Of a DNA stretch of 64,000 bases, positions 34,001-44,954 are shown in pieces (position 1 is the stretch's first letter; each line of letters begins with the position of its first letter). The notes under the pieces are model-generated. The model saw nothing but the letters and a program-made list of their open reading frames with translations. It had not been told where the DNA came from and did not search any database. The stretch comes from Brachionus koreanus (taxonomy: Eukaryota; Rotifera; Eurotatoria; Ploima; Brachionidae): contig PJRA01000016.1 of the NCBI GenBank assembly GCA_016987375.1, positions 539,331 through 603,330 on the forward strand, in the 5' to 3' direction. A program made the position numbers and the translations under genes.

Positions 34001-37000
34001 ATGAAAGACTAAATTGAAGATTTTTAAAGAAAGCTGATGTTTGATTATTAGGTAAAGTATTAATTGGTTCATTTGGCAGCTCTGGTTCGCTGTTTTGACT
34101 ATCCGTATCAATTGAGTCCGGGGCATAGATTATATGAGTTTGATAATTATTTGACTGGCAGTTTGATGGCACAGGTAAATCAACATTGTACAATTTTCTC
34201 ATCAATTCCAGTCGAAGCCTTTAAAATTACGGTTCAGGGTTTATTTTTTTTGTTTAATTATAACACACAAATTAGACTATTTGGTTATTTAAATTAACAA
34301 CACATATTAGGTGATGATGATGAACAGAGATAAAACTTGACTAGAGAAAAAAATTGTTTTTTTTTGTTGTTGTTTTATTTACCTGAATTTTTCCATTGAC
34401 CAATAGTGAATGGCACCGTTTTTAAAGTCTTGCACTTCGATGGCTACAATTGTGCGCAATTTTTTGTTCGTGTCAATTGAATTGTCAATCAAGTCTTTGG
34501 TTGCAAAGAAATCGTTTTTGCGCACTTGGTCCCGGTGCGATACGGTGTTTTTTAATTCAGAAGGCAATGGCGAATACAATGTGTCTGACAGGAGAACAAA
34601 TTGAAATTGCACCTTTTAAATTAATGAAAAAAAAAAAGATTTTATTTTAGATTTTTTTTTAATTTTATCAAAAATTTTGCTCAAAAAAAATTTTTTTTTT
34701 TTTAATTTTTTAGCATCTACTGTTGAACTTGTCGATATGATTTGATTAGAAGGCATTTTTTTTAGTGTTTGAAATTTTGAGATTTAGACAAGCAATAATT
34801 AAAATTATTAAATTTATTCAATGAAATGCGAATTTAAAGAAAAAGATACTTAAGAACCAAATAGAATGTGTGTAAATTAGAATCAACAATTTTCCTTTAT
34901 TTGAGTTTATTTTCTCAAGAAAATGTGTCTTATTTTAGAGAAAGATTTTCTTGTTTTGTATAGATGAAAAAAATGGATTAATCTCTTTTGATGAGCGAAT
35001 TTTACAAGTTGATTTTTCTATTGGCGTATTTCATCAAAAGTAAGAAAGTTTGGTCATCAAGAGATTTCTTCTATTCGAAAATTTTCGCTCCAAAAAAGTT
35101 GAAGAAATTAATTGAAATTATATTCTATAAAAATCAATTTTAAAAAATTTAAAATTTTTTTTTTCTAAATTTAATATTAATTTTAATTTTTCTTAGAAAT
35201 ATTAACAATAATTAAGTGTAATATAAAAGCATTAAAAGAGACTCGAGGGCAAATATCAAAAATATTTGATTTCTAATAAAAACTTATATTAAAATTTTAA
35301 TTTTTATTTAAATTGAAAAAATATGAAAAAATAGTTTTTACTTGACTTCAAAATATAAAAATTCAAAGTCAAAGTTTTGACTTTACAAATTGAGTTAAAA
35401 TTTTAAAAATGTTAAAAATTAGAATGTCTCAGACCAACCAAAGTTGTTTAAAAGACTTAAAATTAAAGACTTAAAATTCCGGCACCAGTAACAAATTCTT
35501 CAGGACCAATTGAACGGTGTTTTCTTAATCTGATTATATCATACATAGCTCAAGATTAACTGCCAAAAACTTAGAAGACACAACTCTATTAGTTAGTTAC
35601 ATCGATTTTGAAATAAACTTTTTTAATGTAAGTAAAAGAAAATCTTTATTAATAAAAAATTTAAAGTAAATTTTTTTTATAAATAATTTTTATCGATTTA
35701 TAAAAAATTATAAAATTTAAGTCCGAGCTTGGACGTGGCTTGGGACTTATGACTTTTAAACAACTCTGTCTAATACTACAGTTTGTGATATGGGGCACTG
35801 TATTAGGAAAAAAAAATTTCTTTAATAGCAATAAATAAAAATCTTCATTGCAAATATTTCTCCTTGACACAAAAATATTAACAAACAATATAATTACCTT
35901 TTTTCTAAGTTCGACACTAATTGCATTGGCCTCCTTGAGTAAAGCAGCTTTTCCCCACAATTCATCCTAAAATTGAATTAAAAATATTTTAAACGTAAAA
36001 ATAGAATTTTTTTATTTAAACAGCTAAGAATTAACACCCAACGAAACAACAATTATTGATAACAACAACTGAAAAAAACAAACACCAGCCCTAGGTACCT
36101 TAATTTTCCAAGCAGGTTGTAGTTGTATCGAATAATCCTAGCAAAGGAAATTTTATGTTTAACAACCCAAATGCATTAGAATAAAAAGAGTTAAAATAAG
36201 CTTAAAAATACCCTAATAGAAGTCATTTGATGATAGCGCCATCTCTTGGCAGCCCATAACGCAAGTTGGTATTCTCTTTCGGAAAGAATTTGATTATACT
36301 CATCTTCACCTGATACATTTGATTCATTGTCCAAGCTTCCATTTAAAGTGCTCATTCCGCCTCCGGGCAAAGAAGCAATACAGCTACTTGACATCATTGA
36401 TTTGGTCATTATATCAACTTTTTTCTCCAAATCACTTATTTTAGATGTATACTCAATTATTTGCTCTTTGTACATCTTATTTGTTTCGACTTCTTTTTTA
36501 TACTGTTCGTCCAAAGCAAGCAGTCTTTCCATTTCTTGTTTAATGTCGATTCCTTGCTTTTCTTTGAGCTCTTGAATTGCACTAACCCAATCGACAGTTG
36601 TGCTGTCGATCATTTGAGACGATGGTGACGATATTTTTTTCTCTTTTCTCGCCTGTTCTGGATTATTGAATCTAAACACGTGAGATTTGCCGAATATGAC
36701 TCGGTCGCCACTCTTCAAACCTATCACGTCATCAATTTTTTTTCCATTTACATAGCACAGAGCCTCGTTGAGCGGCTTTAACTCAACTACCTCATTGTTT
36801 TTGTTCTCAAGCAAGCAATGTTCACTAAGTATGTGTGTACCGATTAATAGTATGTCCTGAGGTGTGACAGCATCAGGTCGACCTAGTCTAAATTAGGTTA
36901 AAATTAATATTTTTATTATTAACACTAATTTTAAAATATTTTTGATAATTTAGAAAAATTAAAATTTAATGCCAAAAAAAGCAAGTAAAATTAAATAATT

Positions 37001-40000
37001 TTTTTAAATTATAGTTTTTTCTACTAAGTAATACTTTTTTATTATTTTAATAAAATTTTAAAAATTAAGCAAATTAATTTCAAGGCTAATCAGCATACTA
37101 GTGACCTTGTCTAATAGACTGATTAACACTTCATTTATTTAAATTTTACAAAAAGATAATTGCTTTAACAAATAAAATAGCAGTTTTGACTAATTAGAAA
37201 AATTAAATGTTGAAAAATTTAAATCAAATTTTTTAAACAAATCTATAGAAATTAAATTTATATTATTGTAAATAGAAAGCTTGAAAGTTGTGAATTTCAA
37301 TTTTTAAATTTTTTAGGATCATTTTTTATTTTGATTTCAAAATTGTTAAAATAATTCGTGTGGAATGAGGTTTTGCAATATTCCTATAATTGATAATTTT
37401 ACTATAATTGATAATTTTTTTCTCTATTTTAAATACTTTTTTAAAAATTGGAGTAAATGTATCAGAAACAAAGATTTTTTATTTAGATAATATTGAATGT
37501 TTGTCATATTATTAGTTGATGTTTTGAATAATTTATCAAATAGAGCTTTTTAAAATTCATTTCATCTCATTTGACTAATTATAGATGTATCTTTATTCTT
37601 TTTAAAAATTTAATCATTTAAGATTTAGACGTTTTATTGAATAAGAATAAGAATTATTGATTTAAGAAATAAATCTAATTGTACAATAATGATTATAAAA
37701 ATTGTCTGTTATATCGTAATTAGTTACAAAATATTAATAATTAAGTAGTTTTAAAATTTATATAAATTTAATCTAATAAGTTAAAAATTTTAATCGAAAT
37801 TAGCACTCAAAAACCGTAGGGGTCTTTTGAACCCCTTTTGTAACATCCTTTATTTGTCTTTTATTCAATAGATTTAGTCATTTTTTATATTTTTTTTTCA
37901 TTCATATCTTGAAATAAATTAAAAATTTATTTCTCCGGGAGATTGAAACAAAAGTGTGCCCATCTTTTGAAAATTTAAAAAACATTGCTGTAAAAAGAAA
38001 CCTTAAATAAAATCATAAAACACCTTGACTTAAACCACAAATAAGTATTTTTTACATTATTTACAAATTTACGTATAAGGACGTAATTCTATAGATTTTC
38101 TTGTTTTAAAATATATTCAAAAATTTCATGATTAAAGATTATAATCAATCGATTTTTTAAATCACTCTTTTTTGACTCAATTTCATAATCTTAAGGACAA
38201 AAAAATAAAAAAAGTGGTCTCAACCATTTGTTCAGAATTTTGTCAACATATATGTTTTGGCCACAAAAGTTATACCATTTTGACTAAGATTTTGGTAAAA
38301 TAAGAATTTGATATCTCAAATCAGCCACAATTTAGCAAAAGAGACTATTATCTATGAGAATTGATGCAATACTACAAGGATATGCCCGTATAGCCGAGTG
38401 GTTTGTGTGTTAGGGTCCAAAAAAAAACAAGAATATGCATATTTTAACATGGGTTAAAACAAAATACATTTTTTTTTGAATCTTTTAGTGGCTGCGGTCT
38501 TTGAAATTCAGAAAGTGCAATAGTTTTGCTATGAGCGATACTTAACCTTAAAGACAAGCGCTTCTAAATAAAAATTAAAATCAAATAAATACATTAAGCC
38601 TTTTTTTTAAATGATCCATAATTTTAATGCACTTATTGTCTTTAAGCAATTGCTATCAATATTTACAGACACTAAAAGCACACAAAAAAAAAATTTTTTT
38701 TCAGTATTTTACTCATGTTGTTTAAAATTTTCCTCTTCCTCTTTTTATTTTGCTATAAAAATTTGATTTTTTTTTTGACAACTCTATTAAAGACTGTGGA
38801 ATTTTAAATTATTTGCTCAATTAATTAAAACAAATACAATTTAAGCTTAAGAATCCTGTTAGCTGTTTCAAAATGAACTACATTATGAAATAGAAAAAAA
38901 AAACCCTAGCAGAATCAATAAATGAAAATGATAATATTTTATTTGAGATTTAATTATCTAAATTTGAAATCTTTTATTTTCGCACTGGGAAAAACACTCT
39001 TGTTTTTATGGCATAATGTAATTTTGCATAGATAGAATGATAAAGTAAATACGTTTTTTTTATGCTAATGGTACATAAAGAAAAATAATGAATCTTTTTG
39101 AATGTTAATTAAAAAACAACATTTTATTAATAAATGTTCTTAATTTTAGATAAATCTAGCTAATTTTGAACTAGTAATTGAAAAAAAAATTTTTTTTTGA
39201 AATAATATTAACCAAAATTAATTGTCTTAATTTTAACACTTTCGAAATTTCGAAAATTTTTTTTTTTTTTTTTTTTTTTGCATCACCCATAAAATGTTCT
39301 TTAAATGATAAAAAAATTTTCCAATATTTTTGATTAAAAATTTAAAATTTTGATCTATTACTATACAATTAAATAAAAAATAAGCCTTAAAACAAACAAA
39401 CAAACAATATCACTTGTAATGATTGCTCCACTAAATTGAGTAAATAAATAAATAAATAAAAAATAGCCAAATTTTAAGGCCACTGTATTATAAAATAATT
39501 TTAGAAGATTTTTTTTTAGACAAAAAAAAAAATTTTTTTCCAACCTTTGATTTAAGCTTAAAGAAAAAAAGAAAAAGAAAAAAAAACTGCTTACTTTGTA
39601 ACGCCTTCTTTGATATAGTAGAGCAAGCACTCTGACATGAATGGATCCTCGTTCAAATTGACCAAATGAGGTGTTTTTTTGGGCGAAAAAATGCCCAATG
39701 CATTGCCATCATTTTTTGTCATAATTCCAAGTTCCATGAGAGCAGCCTCTCGCTCAGCCATTATATTCTCGGTGCGTTTGAGCTTCATTTCATAAGTTTC
39801 AGTAAGCTGACCGATTATTTTCTGATTTTCCTTCAGTCTCTCCAGAGCATCCTCGCTCTCTTCGGACACACTTTCGGTCTTATTCTGAACAAAGTTCAAA
39901 TTCATTGTACTTCCAGCCAAATTGTAGGTGGACGACGACTTGCTTAGACCATCGTCGTGCACCTCCTCGTAGCCCTCGCGCTTCAGTATTTCTCTCAAGC

Positions 40001-41171
40001 GGAATATTTCCTCTTTCAATTCGCGTATAAGCTTTCCGTTCGAGTCCTCATTAACAATGGCCTTGCACACAATTTGTTTGGCTCTGTCCGCATATCTAAG
40101 CGTGCTTAGTGTTTCGTCATAGTTTATGTCGGCCGGCGAAATGGCGGCCAACATAGCTGTCTTTGAATTTCCGCCCAAATTTTCCTTTAGTAGCCAAGTG
40201 AGCACCGAATCCCGGTACGGTATGAATTCGCTCTTTTTTTTTATGTTCACATTAGCTCCTTTTTTTAGATTGTAAGACGAAAATGACGATGGTGTGATGC
40301 TAGTTTCGGCAAGAGCCGAAATCACCTTGCCCAAAGTGGTCAGTGATTTGTTTATATTGGCGCCCTCTTTGAGCCGCGTGCCTTGCGCGCCCGTCGAATT
40401 GGCTCGCTCACTGCCGGCCAAGTCGACCAGGCTTATTTTGCTGACTCTCTCTGTGTTCAGGTCGGTCTGGGCGTCGTGCCGCTTTTGCGTGAAAATAAGC
40501 GTGAACACGGCGTGAGATCGGGAGCTGGTCTCGTTCATGTTGGTGGCGGCCACAGTCCTCGCCTTGTTTCCCTCGTCGATTAGTCTATCGATGTCCATGT
40601 ACTCCTTGACGACCAGCTTGGACAGGTCCTCGACATAGGGGCCCATAATGGGGTGCTCGCGCACTCTCAAGTTGTTGTTTTTGTTTTTCGGGTTGAGCAA
40701 GTCGCGCACTCGCTCGCAATAAATCTCCATGTAGGACACTTCGACTGTGGCCTGAAAGTTTTGCGTTTTTTTCAGGCTTTCGATGCGCTCGAACAAGTCC
40801 TCGCACATCTGCGGAATGATGCCCTTCTGCTCGGGCTCCAGCCGGCCCATCATCGAGTAGCTCTTGCCCGCGCCCGTCTGTCCGTACGCGAATATGCACA
40901 CGTTGTAGCCCTCGATGGCGTGGTCGAGCATCTCGATGCCCAGGTCTTCGTACACCTGCCGCTGTGAGACAAAATTCGAGTCGCTTTTGCCAGTGTGCGA
41001 CCAGTACGAGTGATCGTAGTTGAAGCTTTTGACCGCTTCTTCGCCCGGCTGCGCCTTCGGATTCGTTATGAATGTGGTCGGGCCTTCCATGCGTATTATG
41101 CATCGTGTTTGCCGCTGGATCTCGCGCGCATTAAACGGCCGCACTCGCACGGCCACCTTTACCGAGGACAT
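25728..41171 (-). CDS. unc-104: Kinesin-3 motor protein Unc-104/KIF1A
   Basis: This is a plus-end-directed axonal motor for synaptic vesicle precursors. Exons are 41171-39595, 36887-36212, 35966-35898, 34612-34383, 34218-33781 (optional cassette), 33659-32885, 32675-32557, 32498-32176, 30319-29909, 29753-29317, 29261-29101, 26340-25843 and 25776-25728. They give 1920 aa with the cassette and 1774 without. The motor domain has GQTGAGKS at 97-104, NETSSRSH at 213-220 and DLAGSE at 250-255. A Lys-rich K-loop precedes [14 protein letters not shown] neck coiled coil follows, then an FHA domain ([19 protein letters not shown]), more coiled coil, and the KIF1/DUF3694 region ([45 protein letters not shown]). 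A C-terminal lipid-binding PH domain follows ([37 protein letters not shown]), ending SKLARRKQ. Domain order and length match KIF1A. Oddities are the GC-rich single-exon motor, the cassette exon and an inverted exon copy in the penultimate intron. Confidence 0.95.
27891..28005 (+). pseudogene. Inverted partial copy of kinesin exon 29261-29101
   Basis: The plus strand here repeats the minus-strand sequence of 29274-29164. It includes about 10 bases of the upstream intron, the acceptor site (TTAAAG) and most of the exon (ATAAGCAATGATGGATCTGG through CTACCCTTCGCCCATAAA). Within the exon part I see only two substitutions (CACAAAACAG against CACACCAGACAG in the exon). The copy ends abruptly at 28005. 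Its orientation is opposite to the gene, so it cannot be a usable exon. Confidence 0.9.
28190..28543. mobile_element. Fold-back element with 8-bp target duplication, centre unsequenced
   Basis: Ends read GGCAATGTGAAATCTTAGTA inward and the arms pair over about 85 bases (for example AAATAATTATTTTTCTAG on the left with CTAGAAAAATAATTATTT on the right). The flanks are the exact 8-mer ATATCATA at 28182-28189 and 28544-28551. The centre is a run of 107 unknown bases (28352-28458), so arm length and any internal sequence are unknown. Confidence 0.88.
29910..30318 (-). other. unc-104: Kinesin exon encoding part of the KIF1/DUF3694 region
   Basis: This exon is part of the kinesin gene above. It is listed separately because it is the best conserved stretch in the middle of that gene ([20 protein letters not shown] and LLNRVTP). 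It shows that the exons on both sides of the 1.86-kb intron 30320-32175 belong to one transcript. The junction rebuilds [12 protein letters not shown] from a G left over at 32176. Confidence 0.8.
31036..31088 (+). repeat. (ATT)n microsatellite at the 3' end of a short retroelement-like sequence
   Basis: About 17 ATT units follow GCTAGTCTCGCTCCGCAGG and CTGCTGTAGCTTATC. A trinucleotide tail directly after a non-AT-rich unique block is typical of the 3' ends of CR1/L2-like elements and their SINEs. Shorter ATT tails occur after unrelated blocks at about 25330-25365 and in reverse at 61049-61073. Confidence 0.6.
31363..31705. mobile_element. Fold-back element with 8-bp target duplication and nearly perfect arms
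   Basis: The arms are almost perfect inverted repeats of about 150 bases (for example TTCTAAAGGCCCAAATTTG and GTGAAACAACTGTTGTTTCA on the left, with their reverse complements on the right), around a short AT-rich loop. The right terminus reads GGCAATGTGAATTTTC inward; the left terminus, AGACTTTATGAATTTTC, is degraded. The flanks are the exact 8-mer TCCTCTTT at 31355-31362 and 31706-31713. No reading frame. Confidence 0.9.
33781..34218 (-). CDS. unc-104: Phase-neutral cassette exon of the kinesin gene
   Basis: The exon is 438 nt (146 codons). It begins after an AG left over from the previous exon and itself ends with AG before GTATTC, so the next exon joins in frame whether or not it is included. 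It starts [16 protein letters not shown], closely resembling the start of the next exon, [19 protein letters not shown], and ends SSQIER. The rest is Ser/Asn-rich and disordered. The vertebrate equivalent has only one copy of this RLxLMRxMY helix. It may be alternatively spliced, or the two exons may be used as alternatives. Confidence 0.75.
37804..37860 (+). repeat. CACTCAAAAACC repeat family member (fragment)
   Basis: The sequence starts CACTCAAAAACCG and continues through GGGGTCTTTTGAACCCC, a small palindrome, then TTTTGTAAC. This is close to the 5' part of the element at 44377-44559. Here the flank is TTAG rather than TTAA and I cannot find the other end. Confidence 0.6.
38384..38418 (+). 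repeat. tRNA-like 5' half, possible SINE head
   Basis: GCCCGTATAGCCGAGTGGTT followed by TGTGTGTTAGGGTCC contains a good RNA polymerase III box A (TAGCCGAGTGG). There is no matching box B within a normal tRNA distance and no complementary acceptor stem, and an A-run follows at once. A truncated tRNA or the head of a tRNA-derived SINE would explain it. Confidence 0.4.
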
Positions 41172-42520
41172 CTTGATCTCTCAATTGCTTATCTCTAATT
41201 TTGTTTAATTATCTTGCTCTTTTTTTTTTTTGTTGTTGTTGCTGTTGCTGTTGCTGTTTTCACTAACGTTTTTCTTATGTGCTATTCTTAGAGTTTTTTC
41301 TATTTTAGATTTTTTTTCTAGTCGAATTATTCATTTCTTTATTTTAATAACTAATAAAAAATACAACAAAAAAACAAATATTACATGTTTTCTAGAATTA
41401 TAAATTTAAAATAAATTAACCAAAGATAGAGGAAAAATTGAATGAATTTGACTCTTAGAAAAACTACTTGAAACAAAAATTCAAGTGATTATGAATTGGA
41501 TTGTTGACTGCTGCTTTGGTGGGCTCCGACCAGCCATTTTTTCTCTTCTCTTCTTTTCTCATTTTTTCGTCTAATCAGCCAAAATTATAAGAATTATTTT
41601 CTCTTTTTTGTTTATCATGCTAAAATCAATAATCAAAAGCAAAAAAAAAAATATTTTGTGTTGGCTGAGCATTTTATTTAATTAGAGGGAAAAAAACGGG
41701 AAATTAAAGAAAGCCTAAAAACTTCTTCAGATAAGATACCCTAGCTGTCGCTTTTGACTAGATTTGGGCTCTTCGAAATGAAATAAAGAGATAGAAAAAT
41801 GTGTATTTATTCAACGAATAAAGTTAAAAATGTGCTGTATGAGATTGACTGATAACAACAACAAAAAAGCTTATCTTATGTTTAGAAATAGTCAAATTTT
41901 GATGAATTAAAGTTTTTTGTTTAGGTGAAAATTACGATTTTGTTGTAGTAGGTTTGATGATGAGAAAGTGATGGATGATGACGGAAAAAAAATCAATAAA
42001 TTTTCATGAAAATTGTTCAATTTTTTTTTTAGCTCGCTAATAAAATATTTTGACTGATTATTATTATTACTATTATTGCACGAAAATAGGCTTAATGCAA
42101 TGAAAAAAAAAACAAGAAGAAAAATACAGAAAATATAGGGAAAAAAGACCAAAATTATAATTAGAATTATGATGATTATTTAAATATTTCAAAAATAGTT
42201 TGAAAATTTTATCATAATTAAGAAAACTAAAGTAGATTGTCATTCATTATAATTTTGTCTTTTGGGCTCAACTATTGATTTGGCTTGTGCAACAAAAATT
42301 ATGCAAAAACTCAATTGCTTAGGCAATTAAGCCTATTATTTATTAATAAGTTTCGATTTGCTTAAATTCTAAAACATTTGTTTAATTTTGGCAAATAGAA
42401 CTAAATTTTATGTCCAATTTCTTTCCCTATTTGCTTTCATTTGCTAAAATCAATAAAACGAAACAAAAATTTTAATTAATAGAGTAGAAAAAAAAAAAAG
42501 AAAAAGCTTAATTATTGTAC

Positions 42521-42660
42521 CTGAGTTTTGTGCACTTCGAGTAGACTCGCACTGCTAATAGACCACTTTTTGACAGGAACGAATTTTTTTTTAATTCAAT
42601 TAATTCTTCTCTAAATATGCTTGATGAGATGCCATTGTTAATTACAAAATACACTTGTCC
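42521..42660 (-). other. Candidate internal exon of unknown gene or kinesin 5' UTR exon
   Basis: On the minus strand this 140-nt block has a good acceptor (TTTTACAG) at its start and a good donor (CTCAG then GTACAA) at its end. One frame is open throughout (GQVYFVINNGISSSIFREE, then SGLLAVRVYSKCTKL). I do not recognise the peptide. It lies 1.35 kb upstream of the kinesin start codon on the same strand, so a spliced 5' untranslated exon is as likely as a coding exon. Partner exons were not found. Confidence 0.3.
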
Positions 42661-43161
42661 CTGTAAAATTAATTTCATAAATTCTTGTTTAATTAAGAAT
42701 AGTAAATATTTGATTATAAATAAATTATTATTAAAACATGATCAATATTTATTTTTTTCAAATAAATCGTCTTTTTTTATCAAAATAAATTAGTTAAAGA
42801 ATCTATTTTGGAAAAAAATATTTTAAAAAATGTCATGTATCAAATCTTAATTTTATATCACATCCAATTTTATTAATAGATTTGCAACAAAGTCTAAAAT
42901 ATTGAGCTTAAAGAATATCATATTTTTCCTATTGACTTTTTGGATAGTGTTGGTGTACGTACATGCGGACATTGAACTGGATTTAAATTCACCTAAGCCA
43001 TGAACGTATCCGCAATTACGGACCGGCAGCAAACAATAAGGAACTAATTTTTGGTGACTGCTTTATTGAAAAAATTCTATAAATTTTAAAATAAAATTTT
43101 AATTTTTCTATTTATAAATAATTGATTGAAAAAAATAGACTCGGTTTAAAAATCTGAAACT

Positions 43162-43230
43162 TTAACAATCAAAGACCGGAGAGGTCTTTTGAAACTCTTT
43201 TGTTACTTCCTTTATTTTTTTTCTATTCAA
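43162..43230 (+). repeat. CACTCAAA repeat family member (diverged fragment)
   Basis: TTAACAATCAAAGACCGG followed by AGAGGTCTTTTGAAACTC and TTTTGTTAC aligns with the 5' part of the element at 44377-44559 with several substitutions. It begins with TTAA. No matching right end was identified. Confidence 0.55.
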
Positions 43231-44376
43231 TAAATTTAATCATTGTTTATAATTTTTTTTCAATCATATCTAAAATCAAAAATATTATAAAATTATTTAA
43301 TTTTTATTAAAAAATAATTCTATCTTAATTGAAAAAAAAATAAAAAAACTGTAACAAAATTTAAAAAGTTTTTGAACAAGACCATCAGCTAAACTCTAGG
43401 AATTTTAATTCGATAAACACAAGCTTCTAAACCTGATGAATAAAAGCAAACATAAAAAAAGTCTAATAACTAAATTTGAAAATATAATTTAAAATTTACT
43501 TTTTTGAAATAAAAAAAAAATTCTTATTTATCTCCAATAATTTTTATAATTTTTTTTTAAAGTGAAACTAACGGTAAATATCGAAGACATTTTTCATGAA
43601 TTTTGAAAAGCAATGGTCTGGTGCACTTCGAATTTTCTTTTGTTTTAATTTACTTTGGTTATAAATATTGTTTAACTGTTGTCAATCAATGAATTCGTCT
43701 TTCTAAAATTGACACTGAACAAACATCAATCAACTAAACGCTTATATTTTGAGTGTAATTTTCTAAAAGCGTGTTTTTTTTCAGTGTGTTTATTCAGAAT
43801 TTTTTAACATTAAACTGCCTTACTTGAATTTCAAACTTGACTTTAATCTCAAAACTTTAAAAAATAATCAAATTTTTTTTTTAAATTTTTTGTTATTAAT
43901 ATTGATGCTTTTATTACATTAATTCTAATTAATTTGACCATTGTCTACAATCATTATGATTTTTAATATTTTAAATTTGATATTTATCTTGATTTCTGAT
44001 TGACGTTTTCTAGTTAATTCTTTTACTAAAATAATATAATACTCTATTTTTGATTTAGCTATTAATAAAGCGTTTACCAGGTCTAAAGTGTTTATGTTTG
44101 TAATTCGTGTAGTTCATTGTTATTAAAAAATGAATATAATCTTGTTTTTTTCAAGAGAAGAGACCAAAATTAGAAAAAAAATGTTAATTTAATAATTAAT
44201 AGTAATTTGAATCTAAAATCTAAAAGCCGGTTTTACGTAACTGTTCTTGCCTAATCCAGGCCTAATGACATTCATTGTGGTTATATCTGTGAATTTTTTA
44301 TTTACTTTTTTTTGTTTGATTCAAATAAGAGTCAAAATAAAAATTTTAAAAATATTAAAAAAATCTGCCATAAAAT

Positions 44377-44559
44377 TTAACACTCAAAAACCGGAGGGGT
44401 CTTTTGAACCCCTTTTGTAACTTTCTTTATATGTTTTTTATTCAATAAAATTAAATCATTTTTTATAATTTTTTTTTGCAATCATATCCTTCACAAAAAA
44501 AGTATTAAAAAAGATTCAAATAAAAGGGTGAAAAAATTCATCTGGTCTTTGAGTGTTAA
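44377..44559. mobile_element. Small TTAA-flanked inverted-repeat element (piggyBac- or Kolobok-like MITE)
   Basis: The element begins TTAA-CACTCAAAAACCGG and ends with the reverse complement, TGGTCTTTGAGTG-TTAA. It has about 13-bp terminal inverted repeats flanked by TTAA, the target used by piggyBac and Kolobok transposons. It is 183 bp including both TTAA copies and has no reading frame. Related fragments occur at 37804, 43162 and, reversed, near 48120-48167. Confidence 0.75.
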
Positions 44560-44954
44560 ATGCACATTTAAAATGTTTTGACCATTTTTGAAAAATGAAA
44601 TTTGATCAAAAATTTTACTTTGCCAAAATTTTGTCAATTTTTAAATTTATGATTAAAAATTAAATGATTGAAAGCAATTTAAATTAAAAGATAAATCATT
44701 AAATTTTCAAAATTGATAATGACTTTCAAACTAATTTTTTAATTTATGATAACTTCAAAAAAGATAACTAATTAAAAAAAAAACAAGATATTTTTTTTTG
44801 AATATTTTATTAACAAATTTAAGTTTAGTTTCCTTTTTTAAACTTACTAATGCAAAAAAAAATAAAATAAAATAATACGGAAAACAAATTATCGATTAAG
44901 AAAATAAGCTTTTAAAATCGAGTTAGAGTCAATTTGGTATTCTTAGAAACCATT

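Larger units (their letters stand above)
36888..39594. other. 2.7-kb first intron of the kinesin coding region
   Basis: This intron separates the motor exon from the FHA exon. It contains one member of the CACTCAAAAACC repeat family near 37804, a tRNA-like fragment at 38384-38418 and a long T tract near 39255-39279. No exon candidate fits the flanking phases and none is required, since EGVTK joins [11 protein letters not shown] directly. Confidence 0.6.
41172..44954. other. Intergenic region upstream of the kinesin gene and downstream of M6PR
   Basis: The first part is the kinesin 5' untranslated region and promoter, with a (GTTGCT)n-like microsatellite at about 41229-41259. A candidate spliced exon lies at 42521-42660. 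Repeats of the CACTCAAA family lie near 43162 and at 44377-44559. The remainder is AT-rich and featureless. Confidence 0.5.

Noticed and set aside
40294..41208. Several open frames antisense or out of frame to the kinesin motor exon, up to 172 codons
   Set aside because: They arise because the exon is GC-rich and so has few stops. The true frame has complete kinesin motifs and the others match nothing.
42940..43035. Less AT-rich stretch (GTACGTACATGCGG...GGACCGGCAGC) considered as an exon or RNA gene
   Set aside because: No consistent frame with splice signals and no recognisable RNA fold.
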